DNA of 64,000 nucleotides from Sphingobium sp. AS12 (GTDB lineage Bacteria; Pseudomonadota; Alphaproteobacteria; Sphingomonadales; Sphingomonadaceae), in contig NZ_JAHRGM010000067.1 of assembly GCF_019097845.1 (NCBI RefSeq), positions 236,824 to 300,823 of the forward strand, in the 5' to 3' direction. Positions 17,613 through 29,864 of the stretch are shown piece after piece. The notes under the pieces are model-generated. The model was given only the letters and a program-made list of their open reading frames with translations. It did not search any database and was not told where the DNA came from. The stretch's first letter is position 1. Every line of letters begins with the position of its first letter. A program made the position numbers and the translations under genes.

Positions 17613-18040
17613 AGTTCAAGCGGTCGGCCCAGGTCAGCATGGGCCTGCGCCACCGCCTGCAAGCAGGTCAGCGCGCCCAGCGCATGATCATTGCCCAGCA
17701 ACCGGCTCACATGCTCATAGGCGCTGTTGGGATCGCGCAGCGCGTCACCGGTCGCCTGCATCATCAGCGCCTCGTCCGCCGTCATCCGCGCGCAGCAGCA
17801 GGGCGCGACCAGTATCTTGCGGCTCGACGCCCGCGCCAGTTCCAGCATCATGGCCCGCATCAGCACCAGCGGCCGGCGATAGCTGCGCCCGAACGCGCCC
17901 AGCATCGCATTGGCGGCATGGGCGTCATTGACGCCCGCACTCGCCATCCGCCGTATCACGAACAGGAACAGCCGGTTGCCATAGCCCGACGGCATCGGCC
18001 GGGGCAGGTCGTCGAGGGAGGAAGTCTCTCCATGTGCCAT
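17597..18040 (-). CDS. DUF6628-like conserved hypothetical protein
   Basis: A 147-residue cytosolic protein I take to be of the sphingomonad DUF6628 type. A striking feature is three consecutive cysteines in VAPCCCARMTADEA, followed by LGALTCLQAVAQAHADLG; these could bind a metal or cofactor. The N-terminus is helical (SGYGNRLFLFVIRRMASAGV). Function unknown. It lies downstream of folC on the same strand with a 68-bp gap and overlaps the ampG-like gene at its 3' end. Confidence 0.75.
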   Translation of the reverse strand: MAHGETSSLDDLPRPMPSGYGNRLFLFVIRRMASAGVNDAHAANAMLGAFGRSYRRPLVLMRAMMLELARASSRKILVAPCCCARMTADEALMMQATGDALRDPNSAYEHVSRLLGNDHALGALTCLQAVAQAHADLGRPLELYGEG

Positions 18041-18108
18041 GATGTTACGCCTTCTGCGGTGGTCTGGTTTCCGCAGGTTAGGCTATTGCGAGTCAATCGC
18101 AAGTAGAA

Positions 18109-19431
18109 TCAGTCAGGCAGCTGATCGTTCAGCCGCAAAATTTCACCCGCCAGATAGAGCGATCCGCCGATCAACAGCTTGGGCGCCGGTTCACCCAGCG
18201 CTGCAACGGCGCGGATTGCACCGGTCGGTTCCTCATGCGCGGTGCAGCCTATGCCCCAGCGCGTCGCGATTGCCGCGAATCGCTCAGCCTCATGATGCTC
18301 ATGCCCCGGCACGGGCAGGGCGTGTACATGCGCGATCCGCCCCGCGAAGGGAGAGAGGAACGCATCGACATCCTTGTTGGCAAGCATCCCGATCACCAGC
18401 TGGAGCTTCTGCCCCTCCAGTCGATCGCTGGTGAAGAAGGCGCTGATCGCCTCACCCGCGCCTGCATTATGCCCGCCGTCGAGCCAGGCCGCCGTCGCGT
18501 CGGGCAGGGGCGCGAGCAGGGGACCATGATCGAGCCGCTGGAGCCGCGCAGGCCAATGCGCCCACAGCGGCGCAGCCTTGAGCGCGGCTTCCGACAAAGG
18601 CACAGCGTTTTGGTGCCGCAACATGGCAAAGGCCAGCGCGGCATTCTGCACCTGATGTGCGCCCGCCAGCCGGGGTAGCGGCGTGTCGAGCCGCCCCTGT
18701 TCATCGCGATAATGCAGCCGGTCGCGATAGGCGGCGGCGTCCCAGCCATCCCCCTGACCGATCCAGCTGGTCCGCGCACGGGCGACCGCGTCCATCATCA
18801 CCGGGAACAGCGATTCGACGTAGCGCTGAGTGACCAGCGGCGCGCCCGGCTTGGCGATCCCCGCCTTTTCCGCCGCAATGGCAGCCAGCGTGTCGCCCAG
18901 GAAAGCCTGATGGTCGATGCCCAGTTGCGCAATGCCACACACCACCGGATTGGCAATGACATTGGTCGCGTCCAGCCGCCCACCTAGCCCGACCTCTATG
19001 ATGCAGGCGTCTGCGGGATGCTCGGTAAAGGCCAGGAACGCAGCGGCTGTCGTGACCTCAAAGAAACTCGCGTCAACGCCCTCGGCAATATCCAGCACCC
19101 GCTCCAGATAGCGCGCCAGCGCATCGTCGCTGATCAACTGGCCCGCCACCCGGATACGCTCGTTGAAACGCACCAGATGGGGCGAGGTAAAGACATGGAC
19201 GCTTTTGCCATCTGCTTCCATCGCCGCGCGCAGGAAGGCGCAGGTCGATCCCTTGCCGTTGGTTCCAGCAACATGAAAGACCGGCGGCAGCGCACGGTGC
19301 GGATTGCCCAGCCGATCGAGCAGCGTGGTGATCCGCTCCAGCCCCAATATGTCGGCACCGGGGGACAGCGACCAGAGCCGGTCGAGTTGCGCCTGCACCG
19401 CAGGATGATCCGATACCGCGTGATCGGCCAT
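18109..19431 (-). CDS. folC: Bifunctional dihydrofolate/folylpolyglutamate synthase
   Basis: A 440-residue Mur-ligase-family enzyme that adds glutamate to dihydropteroate and folates. The P-loop HVAGTNGKGSTCAFLRAA lies near residue 47, followed by VFTSPHLVRFNERI and EVGLGGRLDATN. The C-terminal domain has WLDGGHNAGAGEA. It ends the trpF-trpB-trpA-accD-folC series, 27 bp behind accD, the usual alphaproteobacterial order. Confidence 0.94.
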   Translation of the reverse strand: MADHAVSDHPAVQAQLDRLWSLSPGADILGLERITTLLDRLGNPHRALPPVFHVAGTNGKGSTCAFLRAAMEADGKSVHVFTSPHLVRFNERIRVAGQLISDDALARYLERVLDIAEGVDASFFEVTTAAAFLAFTEHPADACIIEVGLGGRLDATNVIANPVVCGIAQLGIDHQAFLGDTLAAIAAEKAGIAKPGAPLVTQRYVESLFPVMMDAVARARTSWIGQGDGWDAAAYRDRLHYRDEQGRLDTPLPRLAGAHQVQNAALAFAMLRHQNAVPLSEAALKAAPLWAHWPARLQRLDHGPLLAPLPDATAAWLDGGHNAGAGEAISAFFTSDRLEGQKLQLVIGMLANKDVDAFLSPFAGRIAHVHALPVPGHEHHEAERFAAIATRWGIGCTAHEEPTGAIRAVAALGEPAPKLLIGGSLYLAGEILRLNDQLPD

Positions 19432-19458
19432 GCGCCCCGTCCCCCTAAATGCGTGCTG

Positions 19459-20310
19459 TCAGGCGGCGGCCCGTGGCGTCAGATAGTCGATCACCCGCGC
19501 CAACGTGTCGCGCAATTCGGCGCGATGCACCACCATGTCGATCATGCCATGGTCGAGCAGATATTCGGCGCGCTGGAATCCTTCGGGCAGCTTTTCACGG
19601 ATCGTGCTTTCGATCACCCGCTGCCCGGCAAAGCCGATCAGCGCATTGGGTTCGGAAATCTGGATGTCGCCCAGCATCGCATAGCTGGCCGTCACGCCCC
19701 CGGTGGTCGGATCGGTCAGCACCACGATATAGGGCAGGTCCGCAGCGTGCAGCTTCTGGATCGCCACGGTCGCGCGGGGCATCTGCATGAGGGAAAGGAT
19801 ACCCTCCTGCATCCGCGCGCCGCCAGCCGCAGTGAAGATCACATAGGGGCATTTATGGGCGATCGCGTCATTGACGCCCTGGATGAAGGCCGCGCCCACG
19901 CCCATGCCCATCGACCCGCCCATGAAGGCGAAATTCTGCACGCCCATCACCAGCGGCACATCGTCGATCGCGCCGCGCGCGTTGATCAGCGCATCATGAT
20001 CGCCCGTCGCCAGCCGTGCCGCCTTGATCCGGTCGGGATAGCGCTTGCTGTCGCGGAATTTCAGCGGATCTTCCTGCACATGCGGGGTCGGCAGCAGGAT
20101 GAAACCGGCGTCGAGAATATGCTCGAACCGCTCCGACGGCCCGATGCGGCCATGATGGTCGCAGCGCGGGCAGACGGACAGATTTTCTTCCCATTCCTTG
20201 ATGAAGATCATCTCCGAACAGCCTGGGCATTTGTGCCACAGCGTTTCGGCGGTCTGTTCCTTCTTGGCGATGAAGGGGATGGCCTTGCGAACGCGGTTGA
20301 TCCAGCTCAT
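19459..20310 (-). CDS. accD: Acetyl-CoA carboxylase carboxyltransferase subunit beta
   Basis: A 283-residue subunit that with AccA transfers carboxyl from biotin to acetyl-CoA, the first step of fatty acid synthesis. The N-terminal zinc finger is seen in [10 protein letters not shown] and [11 protein letters not shown]. The carboxyltransferase core has [22 protein letters not shown] and [19 protein letters not shown]. Its ATG overlaps the trpA stop by 4 bp, so it is probably coupled to the trp genes. Confidence 0.96.
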   Translation of the reverse strand: MSWINRVRKAIPFIAKKEQTAETLWHKCPGCSEMIFIKEWEENLSVCPRCDHHGRIGPSERFEHILDAGFILLPTPHVQEDPLKFRDSKRYPDRIKAARLATGDHDALINARGAIDDVPLVMGVQNFAFMGGSMGMGVGAAFIQGVNDAIAHKCPYVIFTAAGGARMQEGILSLMQMPRATVAIQKLHAADLPYIVVLTDPTTGGVTASYAMLGDIQISEPNALIGFAGQRVIESTIREKLPEGFQRAEYLLDHGMIDMVVHRAELRDTLARVIDYLTPRAAA

Positions 20311-21128
20311 GCGGCGGTTTCCCGTGAATTTGCGGTGAGCGCGCCGCTCAGGGCGGCGACGAATTGCTGAACGAAGGGCGCGGCGGCATCGCCATGCGAC
20401 CCGACCAGATCGACGATCGCGGAGCCGACGACGACACCATCGGCGATGCGCCCGATTGCGGCGGCCTGTTCGGGCGTGCGGACGCCAAAGCCGACTGCGA
20501 TCGGCAGGTGGGTGGCGGCTTTGAGCTTCTGGACCGCCAGCTCGATATTGGCTTGCGCGGCCTGCTGCTTGCCAGTGATCCCGGCGACAGAGACATGGTA
20601 GAGGAAGCCGCTGGCCCCCTCCAGCACGGCGGGCAGCCGCTTGGCGTCAGTCGTAGGCGTTGCCAGCCGCACCAGATGAATCCCTGCATTGCGCAGTGCT
20701 GGGCCAAGCTCGGCATCTTCTTCCGGCGGCACATCGACGCAGATGACGCCATCGACGCCCGCCACCTTGCACTGGTCGGCAAACCAGTCCGACCCGCGCA
20801 CCAGCATGGGATTGGCATAGCCCATCAGCACCAGCGGCGTGTCAGGGTGGCGGGCGCGGAAATCAGCAGCAATCGCGAAGATATGCGCCGTTTTCGTGCC
20901 GGACCCCAGGCTGCGCAGATTGGCCAGTTCGATCGCGGGACCATCGGCCATCGGATCGGTAAAGGGCATCCCCAGCTCGATAATGTCCGCGCCACCTTCG
21001 ACCAGCGCGTCGAGAATGGCGGGGGTTGCCGCAACGGTTGGATCACCGGCAGTGACGAAGGTTATCAGCGCCGCGCGGCCCTGTGCCTTGCAGGCGGCGA
21101 AGCGGGTGGCCATCCGGTCCATGCTCAC
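20307..21128 (-). CDS. trpA: Tryptophan synthase alpha subunit
   Basis: A 273-residue lyase domain that releases indole from indole-3-glycerol phosphate and channels it to TrpB. Catalytic acids are visible in [17 protein letters not shown] (Glu and Asp near residues 50-65). The phosphate-binding end is [12 protein letters not shown] and [10 protein letters not shown]. The start is either GTG at 21128, overlapping the trpB stop by 4 bp, or ATG at 21122; GGAG upstream fits both. I list the GTG because of the coupling. Confidence 0.95.
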   Translation of the reverse strand: MSMDRMATRFAACKAQGRAALITFVTAGDPTVAATPAILDALVEGGADIIELGMPFTDPMADGPAIELANLRSLGSGTKTAHIFAIAADFRARHPDTPLVLMGYANPMLVRGSDWFADQCKVAGVDGVICVDVPPEEDAELGPALRNAGIHLVRLATPTTDAKRLPAVLEGASGFLYHVSVAGITGKQQAAQANIELAVQKLKAATHLPIAVGFGVRTPEQAAAIGRIADGVVVGSAIVDLVGSHGDAAAPFVQQFVAALSGALTANSRETAA

Positions 21129-22366
21129 ATCTCCGCTCCAAGGGCGTCGGCCACGGTGAAAATATCCTTGTCCCCACGGCCGGACAGATTGACGACGATG
21201 ATCTTGTCCGCGTCCATCGTCGGCGCGACCTGTTCGGCCGCCGCAATGGCATGGGCGGATTCCAGCGCGGGGATGATCCCCTCCAGCGCGGACAGTTTCT
21301 GGAAACTGGCCAGCGCTTCATCATCGGTGATTGGCATATATTGGACCCGACCAATTTTATGCAACCAGCTATGCTCAGGCCCGATGCCGGGATAGTCCAG
21401 CCCCGCCGAAATACTGTGCGCCTCGGTAATCTGGCCGTCCTCATCCTGAAGCAGATAGGTGCGGTTGCCGTGCAGGATGCCGGACGCGCCGCCCGCCAGC
21501 GACGCGGCGTGCTTGCCGGTCAGCCCTTCGCCCGCCGCTTCTACGCCGATCATCGCCACATCAGTGTCGTCCAGGAAGGGGTGGAACATGCCGATGGCAT
21601 TGGAGCCGCCGCCGACCGGCGCGATCAGCATATCGGGCAGCCGCCCTTCGGCCTCCATCATCTGCGTCTTGATTTCCTTGCCGATGATGGACTGAAAATC
21701 GCGCACCAGTTCGGGGTAGGGGTGCGGGCCTGCCGCTGTGCCGATGATGTAGAATGTGTCATGCACATTCGACACCCAGTGGCGCAGCGCGTCGTTCATC
21801 GAATCCTTGAGCGTCGCCGACCCTGACGTCACCGGGATGACCTCCGCACCCAGCAGCTTCATGCGGAACACATTGGGCTTCTGGCGCTCGACATCCTTGG
21901 CGCCCATGAAAATCTTGCATTCCATGCCGAACAAGGCGGCGACAGTGGCGGTCGCGACGCCATGCTGGCCAGCGCCGGTTTCCGCGATCACCTTCTTCTT
22001 GCCCATGCGACGGGCGAGCAGCGCCTGACCAATACAATTATTGATCTTGTGCGCGCCGGTATGGTTCAGTTCCTCGCGCTTCAGATAGATTTTCGCGCCC
22101 TTGCCTGCTGGCGCGCCCTCGCGCAGCGCCTGCGTCAGCCGCGCCGCATAATAAAGCGGGTTGGGGCGACCGACATATTGCTTGAGCAGATAATCATATT
22201 CCTCCTCGAACGCCGGATCGTCCTTCGCGGCGCGATAGACTTTCTCCAGTTCCAGGATCAGCGGCATCAATGTTTCGGCGACATAGCGGCCGCCAAACTG
22301 GCCGAAATGGCCACTGGCGTCGGGCTGGCTGCGCAGGCTGTTGGGCAAGCTAATGGTGTCGGTCAT
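21125..22366 (-). CDS. trpB: Tryptophan synthase beta subunit
   Basis: A 413-residue PLP enzyme joining indole and serine. The PLP lysine lies in [15 protein letters not shown], and the phosphate-binding glycine loop is [10 protein letters not shown]. The N-terminus [18 protein letters not shown] is typical. The ATG at 22366 ([11 protein letters not shown]) is used rather than an upstream in-frame codon. It lies 100 bp behind trpF and overlaps trpA by 4 bp. Confidence 0.97.
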   Translation of the reverse strand: MTDTISLPNSLRSQPDASGHFGQFGGRYVAETLMPLILELEKVYRAAKDDPAFEEEYDYLLKQYVGRPNPLYYAARLTQALREGAPAGKGAKIYLKREELNHTGAHKINNCIGQALLARRMGKKKVIAETGAGQHGVATATVAALFGMECKIFMGAKDVERQKPNVFRMKLLGAEVIPVTSGSATLKDSMNDALRHWVSNVHDTFYIIGTAAGPHPYPELVRDFQSIIGKEIKTQMMEAEGRLPDMLIAPVGGGSNAIGMFHPFLDDTDVAMIGVEAAGEGLTGKHAASLAGGASGILHGNRTYLLQDEDGQITEAHSISAGLDYPGIGPEHSWLHKIGRVQYMPITDDEALASFQKLSALEGIIPALESAHAIAAAEQVAPTMDADKIIVVNLSGRGDKDIFTVADALGAEM

Positions 22367-22466
22367 GATCGTTTCAGTCTCTTGGGTCAAAATGGGCGTT
22401 CGCTTCGAATGGAGGGAAGCGATCAGCGCCATCGTGTCCCGATGCGCGCGACAAAGGCGGGCGGCG

Positions 22467-23111
22467 TCAACATTGCGAAACCGCTTTGCAGAAGGTGATG
22501 ATCTTGTCCATATCCTTGATGCCCGGTGCGCTTTCCACGCCCGACGAAACGTCGATCAGCGGCGCGCCGGTGATACGCACCGCCTCGGCGACATTGTCCA
22601 CCGATAGGCCGCCCGACAAGCCCCATGGTTCCGGCACTGCCACGCCGCGCAGCAACGTCCAGTCAAACCGCAGCCCCATGCCGCCGGGCAAGGCCGCGCC
22701 ATCGGGCGTCTTGGCGTCGAACAGCAGCCGGTCCACCGCCCCGGCATAGGCATTGGCGGCGTCGATGTCCGCGCGGGTCTTGACCGAAATCGCCTTCCAC
22801 ACCGACAGGCCGAAACGATGGCGGATCGCAGCGGCCCGCTGCACGCTTTCCTTGCCATGCAATTGCAGGGCCGTCAGCGCGCCGGTCGCGACCAGTTCGT
22901 CCAGCATCTCGTCGGTCGGATCGACCACCACGCCGACCCGTTCCACATGGGCGGGCGCGATGGCGGCGAGCGCCTTGATCTGGGCGGCATCAACATGGCG
23001 CGGGCTTTTGGGAAAATGGACAAAGCCGATATGGCTCGCCCCCGCACGCACGGCGGCCCCCACCGTATCGGCAGTCGAAAGGCCGCAAATCTTGATCGCG
23101 AGTCGGGACAT
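22467..23111 (-). CDS. trpF: Phosphoribosylanthranilate isomerase
   Basis: A 214-residue TIM-barrel enzyme of tryptophan synthesis. The catalytic Cys lies in IKICGL near residue 8 and the Asp in LLFDAKTP near residue 128. [12 protein letters not shown] and [14 protein letters not shown] are family motifs. Start at the ATG at 23111 ([10 protein letters not shown]). It follows the LpxL-like gene by 32 bp and leads the trpFBA-accD-folC group. Confidence 0.95.
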   Translation of the reverse strand: MSRLAIKICGLSTADTVGAAVRAGASHIGFVHFPKSPRHVDAAQIKALAAIAPAHVERVGVVVDPTDEMLDELVATGALTALQLHGKESVQRAAAIRHRFGLSVWKAISVKTRADIDAANAYAGAVDRLLFDAKTPDGAALPGGMGLRFDWTLLRGVAVPEPWGLSGGLSVDNVAEAVRITGAPLIDVSSGVESAPGIKDMDKIITFCKAVSQC

Positions 23112-23143
23112 GGCAGGGGCTTTAGCCGTGATACCGCGCGAAG

Positions 23144-24022
23144 TCACATGACCGGAGGGGCAGGGGGCGTATGGCCGGGCAAAGTCAGGTCCATATCATG
23201 CAGCGCCAGCCACTCGTCCGCATGGTCGATACAGGCGCGCGCCAGAAAAGCGTCGATGGCCGCGACCATTTCGATATCGCTCATCTGCACCGGGTCGAGT
23301 GGTCGATGCCAATGCAGATCGAAATGCGGCCCGTTGGTGCGCGTCAGATAGAAGGGTGTGAACCGCGCGCCTGACTTGCGCGCCAGCCGCAGCGCGACGG
23401 ACAGATTGCCCGATGGCGGCAGGTCGCGCCTGAAACGCGGGAACCAGACCTGCGCTTCTCGTCGTTCATCGACCAGAATATAGAGCATCGCCCGATCTTT
23501 GGTCAGATGCCGAACGATGCCGCGTGCCGCACCGCCGCTGCCAGTGATCGCTTCCCCCATATAGCTTTGCCGGGCGCGCTTGAGTTGGGCGGCGATCTTG
23601 GGATTATCTGGTGGATCATAAACGCCCAACGGCGGGCGATCCGTCGCGGCCTTGAGATGCGCGGCCATCAAATCCCAATTGCCAATATGCGTGGTCAGGA
23701 AGATCATCGGGCCAGGCATGTCGAGTATGGCCTGATAGCCCGCTGCGTCATGCACCCGCACATGACGCGGGCTGACCAGTCGATCGATATTCGCGAGTTC
23801 CGCCAATGTTCGCCCAATATTCTCCCACCGCCGGGTGAGGACCGCCTCGCGTTCTTCCACGCTCAGATCCGGCCGCAACAGAGCCAGATTGGCGCGAGCG
23901 CGCGCATCACGCAACTTCATGCGCGGGCGGGCGAAGGTGACCGACAGCCAGCCGCCCAGCCAGGAGGCTATGCTTGCGGGCAAGAGCCGCAGCAGGGCGA
24001 AGAGAAAGGGGTTGGAGAGCAT
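23144..24022 (-). CDS. LpxL/HtrB-family acyltransferase
   Basis: A 292-residue inner-membrane protein of the lysophospholipid acyltransferase superfamily, most like late acyltransferases of lipid A. It has an N-terminal hydrophobic segment, the catalytic HX4D motif in THIGNWDLMA near residue 116, and a later ILVDERREAQVWFPRF block. Sphingomonads often have glycosphingolipids in place of LPS, so the true acceptor may differ from Kdo-lipid A. It is upstream of trpF and divergent, by 53 bp, from the glycosyltransferase. Confidence 0.85.
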   Translation of the reverse strand: MLSNPFLFALLRLLPASIASWLGGWLSVTFARPRMKLRDARARANLALLRPDLSVEEREAVLTRRWENIGRTLAELANIDRLVSPRHVRVHDAAGYQAILDMPGPMIFLTTHIGNWDLMAAHLKAATDRPPLGVYDPPDNPKIAAQLKRARQSYMGEAITGSGGAARGIVRHLTKDRAMLYILVDERREAQVWFPRFRRDLPPSGNLSVALRLARKSGARFTPFYLTRTNGPHFDLHWHRPLDPVQMSDIEMVAAIDAFLARACIDHADEWLALHDMDLTLPGHTPPAPPVM

Positions 24023-24075
24023 GGGGATAGCGTCATACAGAAGCAGCCGGGACGGTAAAGGGGCGCTGGCGTAAC

Positions 24076-25209
24076 ATGCTGTGGCTATGGATATTGCTTC
24101 AGGGGCTAAGCCTGCTGGGCGTCATCAATTACTGGCGTCACCTGCCAACGGATCGGAAGGTCCAGACGCCCGACGGCGTAGTTGTTTTGCTATCGGTACG
24201 CGACGATTGGGATGGCGGGCCAGAGCTGATCGCCCGGCTGGAGGCCCAAACGGCTCGCTTCCGCCTGCTGATCGCGACATCGGGCGCGTGCGCCGCCGCC
24301 GCAGCGCTGGCTGCGCGCGAAGCCGACTGGGTGCAAGTCGTCCATGCCGGGGAAGCCAGCGACGAAGGCCAGAAAATCCACAAGCTGCGCGCCGCGCTGC
24401 AGGCATTGCGGCCGGACGATCGCTATGTCCTGTTCATTGACGCCGACATCGAACCGCCCGCGCGGCTGGTCGGGCGGCTGCTCTTTCCGCTGGTTCGGGG
24501 GAAGGCGGACATCGTCACCGGCTATCGTATGCTCTTGCCCGAACGTGGGCCGATGCTGGCGCTGGTCGGCGCGGTCGAGATGCAACTGGCAACCCTGCCC
24601 CGCTTCGCCAGCGCGACCATGCCCTGGGGCGGCGCGATGGCGCTGACGCGGGATGTGGCCGACCGACTGGACCTCGACCGAGCGATGGCGGGGCGACTGT
24701 CCGATGACATGGCGATTGGTCTGGCTGGCTGGCGCGCGAAAATGCGGTTGCGACCGGTGCGCGACCTGCTCGTCGCCAGTCCGTTGGCAGGCAATGCCGC
24801 GCAGGTATTGGGCTTCGGCGTCCGGCAATATCGGCATATCATCACCAACAGCCCTGGCATGTGGGCGCTGGCGACTTTGGTCGTCGCGGTGCAGGCGGCT
24901 GCATGGGTCTGGGCTTTGGTCTGGGGCGGCTGGGAGATGGTTGCTGTCGGCTATGGCGCGGCATGGGGCCGGGCGCTGGCGCGACGGGCGATCCTCGCCA
25001 GCGTACTGGAGTCGGATCAGACGAGGCGCGCGCGCCGATCGCTCTGGTGGGATTGCATCGCGCCCTTTGCGGTCAGCTGGGCGCATCTCATCGTACAACT
25101 GACCGCCGCCACATCATCGCGCATCCGCTGGGGCGGCTGGGATTATTGGGTCAGGCGCGGACTGGTCGTGCGGATGAAGCGGGTGGATCAAAAACCCGCC
25201 GGGAATTGA
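24076..25209 (+). CDS. Family-2/21 glycosyltransferase, ceramide-glucosyltransferase-like
   Basis: A 377-residue membrane glycosyltransferase: one N-terminal helix, a cytosolic GT-A domain, and C-terminal hydrophobic segments (near residues 255-290 and 325-345). The metal/nucleotide motif is LFIDADIEPP near residue 125, followed by TMPWGGAMALTRD, the acidic LSDDMAIG and RQYRH in the place of QXXRW. This motif series is that of ceramide glucosyltransferases (GT21), fitting a sphingomonad that makes glycosphingolipids. The acceptor is an inference. Divergent from the acyltransferase; 3' end overlaps the DUF952 gene by 22 bp. Confidence 0.75.
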   Translation: MLWLWILLQGLSLLGVINYWRHLPTDRKVQTPDGVVVLLSVRDDWDGGPELIARLEAQTARFRLLIATSGACAAAAALAAREADWVQVVHAGEASDEGQKIHKLRAALQALRPDDRYVLFIDADIEPPARLVGRLLFPLVRGKADIVTGYRMLLPERGPMLALVGAVEMQLATLPRFASATMPWGGAMALTRDVADRLDLDRAMAGRLSDDMAIGLAGWRAKMRLRPVRDLLVASPLAGNAAQVLGFGVRQYRHIITNSPGMWALATLVVAVQAAAWVWALVWGGWEMVAVGYGAAWGRALARRAILASVLESDQTRRARRSLWWDCIAPFAVSWAHLIVQLTAATSSRIRWGGWDYWVRRGLVVRMKRVDQKPAGN

Positions 25210-25531
25210 TGCAGGCCATCGTCGCCGATCCGTAGCACTACCTTGCCCGCGACCGCACTCAACGGCAGCTCGCCATAAAGATGCGGGAACAACGCACCGC
25301 CGCGCGATTCTTCCCATCTGATCGCATCGCCGAACGGCGCGAGATCGACCATCAGCATCACCAGCCGGTCCTGCCCGGCAAAATGCTTCGCCGCCGTCTC
25401 CGCTGCCTGATCGCGGGTCGACATATGGATATAGCAGTCGGCCAGATCGACCGGCGCGCCCGCAAACACGCCGTCGGTCTTCAACTGCGCATATTGGTCC
25501 GCCGTCAATATCTTGTAGGCGAACAGGTCGC

Positions 25532-25535
<4 letters not shown>
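25188..25535 (-). CDS. DUF952-family protein
   Basis: A 115-residue cytosolic protein. MSDLFAYKILTADQYAQLKTDG, CYIHMSTRDQAAETAAKHFAGQ and FPHLYGELPLSAV match DUF952, a small fold of unknown function. Its start overlaps the gyrA stop by 4 bp, so it is probably translated from the gyrA transcript. The 3' end overlaps the convergent glycosyltransferase by 22 bp. Confidence 0.88.
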
Positions 25536-28207
<2,672 letters not shown>

Positions 28208-28503
28208 GGCGATTCTCTTTTTTGGATGGAATGTGTTTCTGCGTTCGCACTAGCGGAGCGAAACAAATCTGTCACCCCTCGCGCGCTCACGCGCGCGCCC
28301 GCATGTGCTGACAAACAGGGCAGCGGGCAGGGCAGGGGGTGATGAGCACCGCATACGGAACGAAGCGTGTGCATGACAGTTGCAAAATCCGCCGATATAG
28401 GCTTGTTCAATGGCCATTCACGCGCCGCCCCCTAATCGGCGCACAACAGCTTTACAGTCGCCCATGGCTTCCCCCGCCCGGCGCCAAAAAGGAGATGAGG
28501 ATC

Positions 28504-29778
28504 ATGCGTTTTGTTACCCCGGTGGCGCTCGTGCTGGCTCTGGCAGTAAGCGGCGGCGCGATCACCGCCCCCGCCTTTGCCGCGAAGAAGGAAGAGAAGA
28601 AGGCAGGGCCGAAGCTGAATGTTTCGCCCGAAGTCATCAAAGCGCTCCAGACCGCGCAAAAGGCCGCCGAAGCGCAGGATTTCGCCGGTGCCAAGGCTGC
28701 GCTGGCCGATGCCGATACCAAGGCTGTCAGCAACGACGACAAATATCAGATCGGCGCGATCAAGCTGAACACCTCGATCGCAAGCAAGGACACCGCACTT
28801 CAAGGTGAAGCGCTGAGCCAGATGCTCGACAGCGGTCTCACCCCGCCCGAACAGGCGGGCCAGTTCAATGCTGTCGCCGCCGAACAGGCGATGGGTGCCA
28901 AAAATTATGATCTGGCGATCAAGCGCGGCCAGGCAGCACTGGCGGCGGGTTACAAGCCCGAAGCGGTCAATCCGACCCTTGCCCAAGCCTATTTCGGCAA
29001 GGCGGGTACGGGTAATGCGTCAGTCGAGCCTGCGCGCGGTTTCAATGTTCAGGGGCTTGCCGCACTCAAGGCTGCGGCTGACGCCTTGAAGGCTGCCGGA
29101 CAGCAAGTACCGGCCCAATGGTATCAGATCGGCGTTGGCCGGGCCGAAGCGGCCAAGCTGCCCGAAGTGACCGAATGGGCGAAGATGGCCTATCAGGCAG
29201 AGCCGAGTGGCACGAATTTGCGTACGCTGGTGCGGCTGTTCCAGCGCGCCAATCCGACCATCACGAATCGCGAAAATCTCGACGTGCTGCGTCTCCTGTC
29301 GGCGTCCGGCGGTCTGGTCGTTGCCGGTGACTTTGTCGAATATGCAGAAATGGCGTCCAAGACCGGCATTTATGGAGAGGTCAAATCCTCGATCGACCTT
29401 GGCCGTTCGAAGGGCGTGCTGAACGCCAGCCAGGGCGGTGATCTCTACCAGACCGCCGCGGGCCGGATCGCTGGCGACAAGGGTTCGCTGGGAGCCGCGG
29501 AAGCCGATGCGAAGAAGGCTGCCAACGGCAAGATCGCCGCAGCAACGGCTGACGCCTATCTGGGCTATGGCGATTATGCCAAGGCAGCTGCGATGTTCGA
29601 ACTCGCCAAGCAGAAGGGCGGCGTCGATGCGGACGAGATCAACACCCGCATGGGCATCGCGAAGCTGATGAGCGGCGACAATGCGGCCGCCAAGGCAGCG
29701 TTTGAAGCTGTGCAGGGCGGCGCGCGTAAGCAGATTGCCGGTCTGTGGCTTGCCTATCTGGGCACCAAGGGCGCCTGA
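28504..29778 (+). CDS. Secreted TPR-like repeat protein, paralogue 1
   Basis: A 424-residue protein with a Sec signal peptide (MRFVTPVALVLALAV to about residue 29, APAFA) followed by alpha-helical Ala/Lys-rich repeats resembling TPRs (for example AQKAAEAQDFAGAKAAL, ADAYLGYGDYAKAAAMFELA). It is probably periplasmic. The ATG at 28504 has GGAGATGAGG upstream. It is divergent from gyrA (296-bp gap) and followed by a related gene at 29865. No specific function can be assigned. Confidence 0.75.
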   Translation: MRFVTPVALVLALAVSGGAITAPAFAAKKEEKKAGPKLNVSPEVIKALQTAQKAAEAQDFAGAKAALADADTKAVSNDDKYQIGAIKLNTSIASKDTALQGEALSQMLDSGLTPPEQAGQFNAVAAEQAMGAKNYDLAIKRGQAALAAGYKPEAVNPTLAQAYFGKAGTGNASVEPARGFNVQGLAALKAAADALKAAGQQVPAQWYQIGVGRAEAAKLPEVTEWAKMAYQAEPSGTNLRTLVRLFQRANPTITNRENLDVLRLLSASGGLVVAGDFVEYAEMASKTGIYGEVKSSIDLGRSKGVLNASQGGDLYQTAAGRIAGDKGSLGAAEADAKKAANGKIAAATADAYLGYGDYAKAAAMFELAKQKGGVDADEINTRMGIAKLMSGDNAAAKAAFEAVQGGARKQIAGLWLAYLGTKGA

Positions 29779-29784
29779 CATGGT

Positions 29785-29818
29785 GCGCGCCGTCGCCGCT
29801 CCGGTGGCGACGGCGCGC
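29785..29818 (+). terminator. Hairpin after the first repeat-protein gene
   Basis: A perfect 13-bp GC-rich stem (29785-29797 with 29806-29818; arm GCGCGCCGTCGCC) with an 8-base loop lies just past the stop at 29778, followed by CTTTACT. It could terminate or attenuate transcription into the second paralogue, whose ATG is 46 bp further on. Confidence 0.6.
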
Positions 29819-29864
29819 CTTTACTATATTGATAAAGTTGCGTTCCGGGGAGGCTTTTGGGGCC

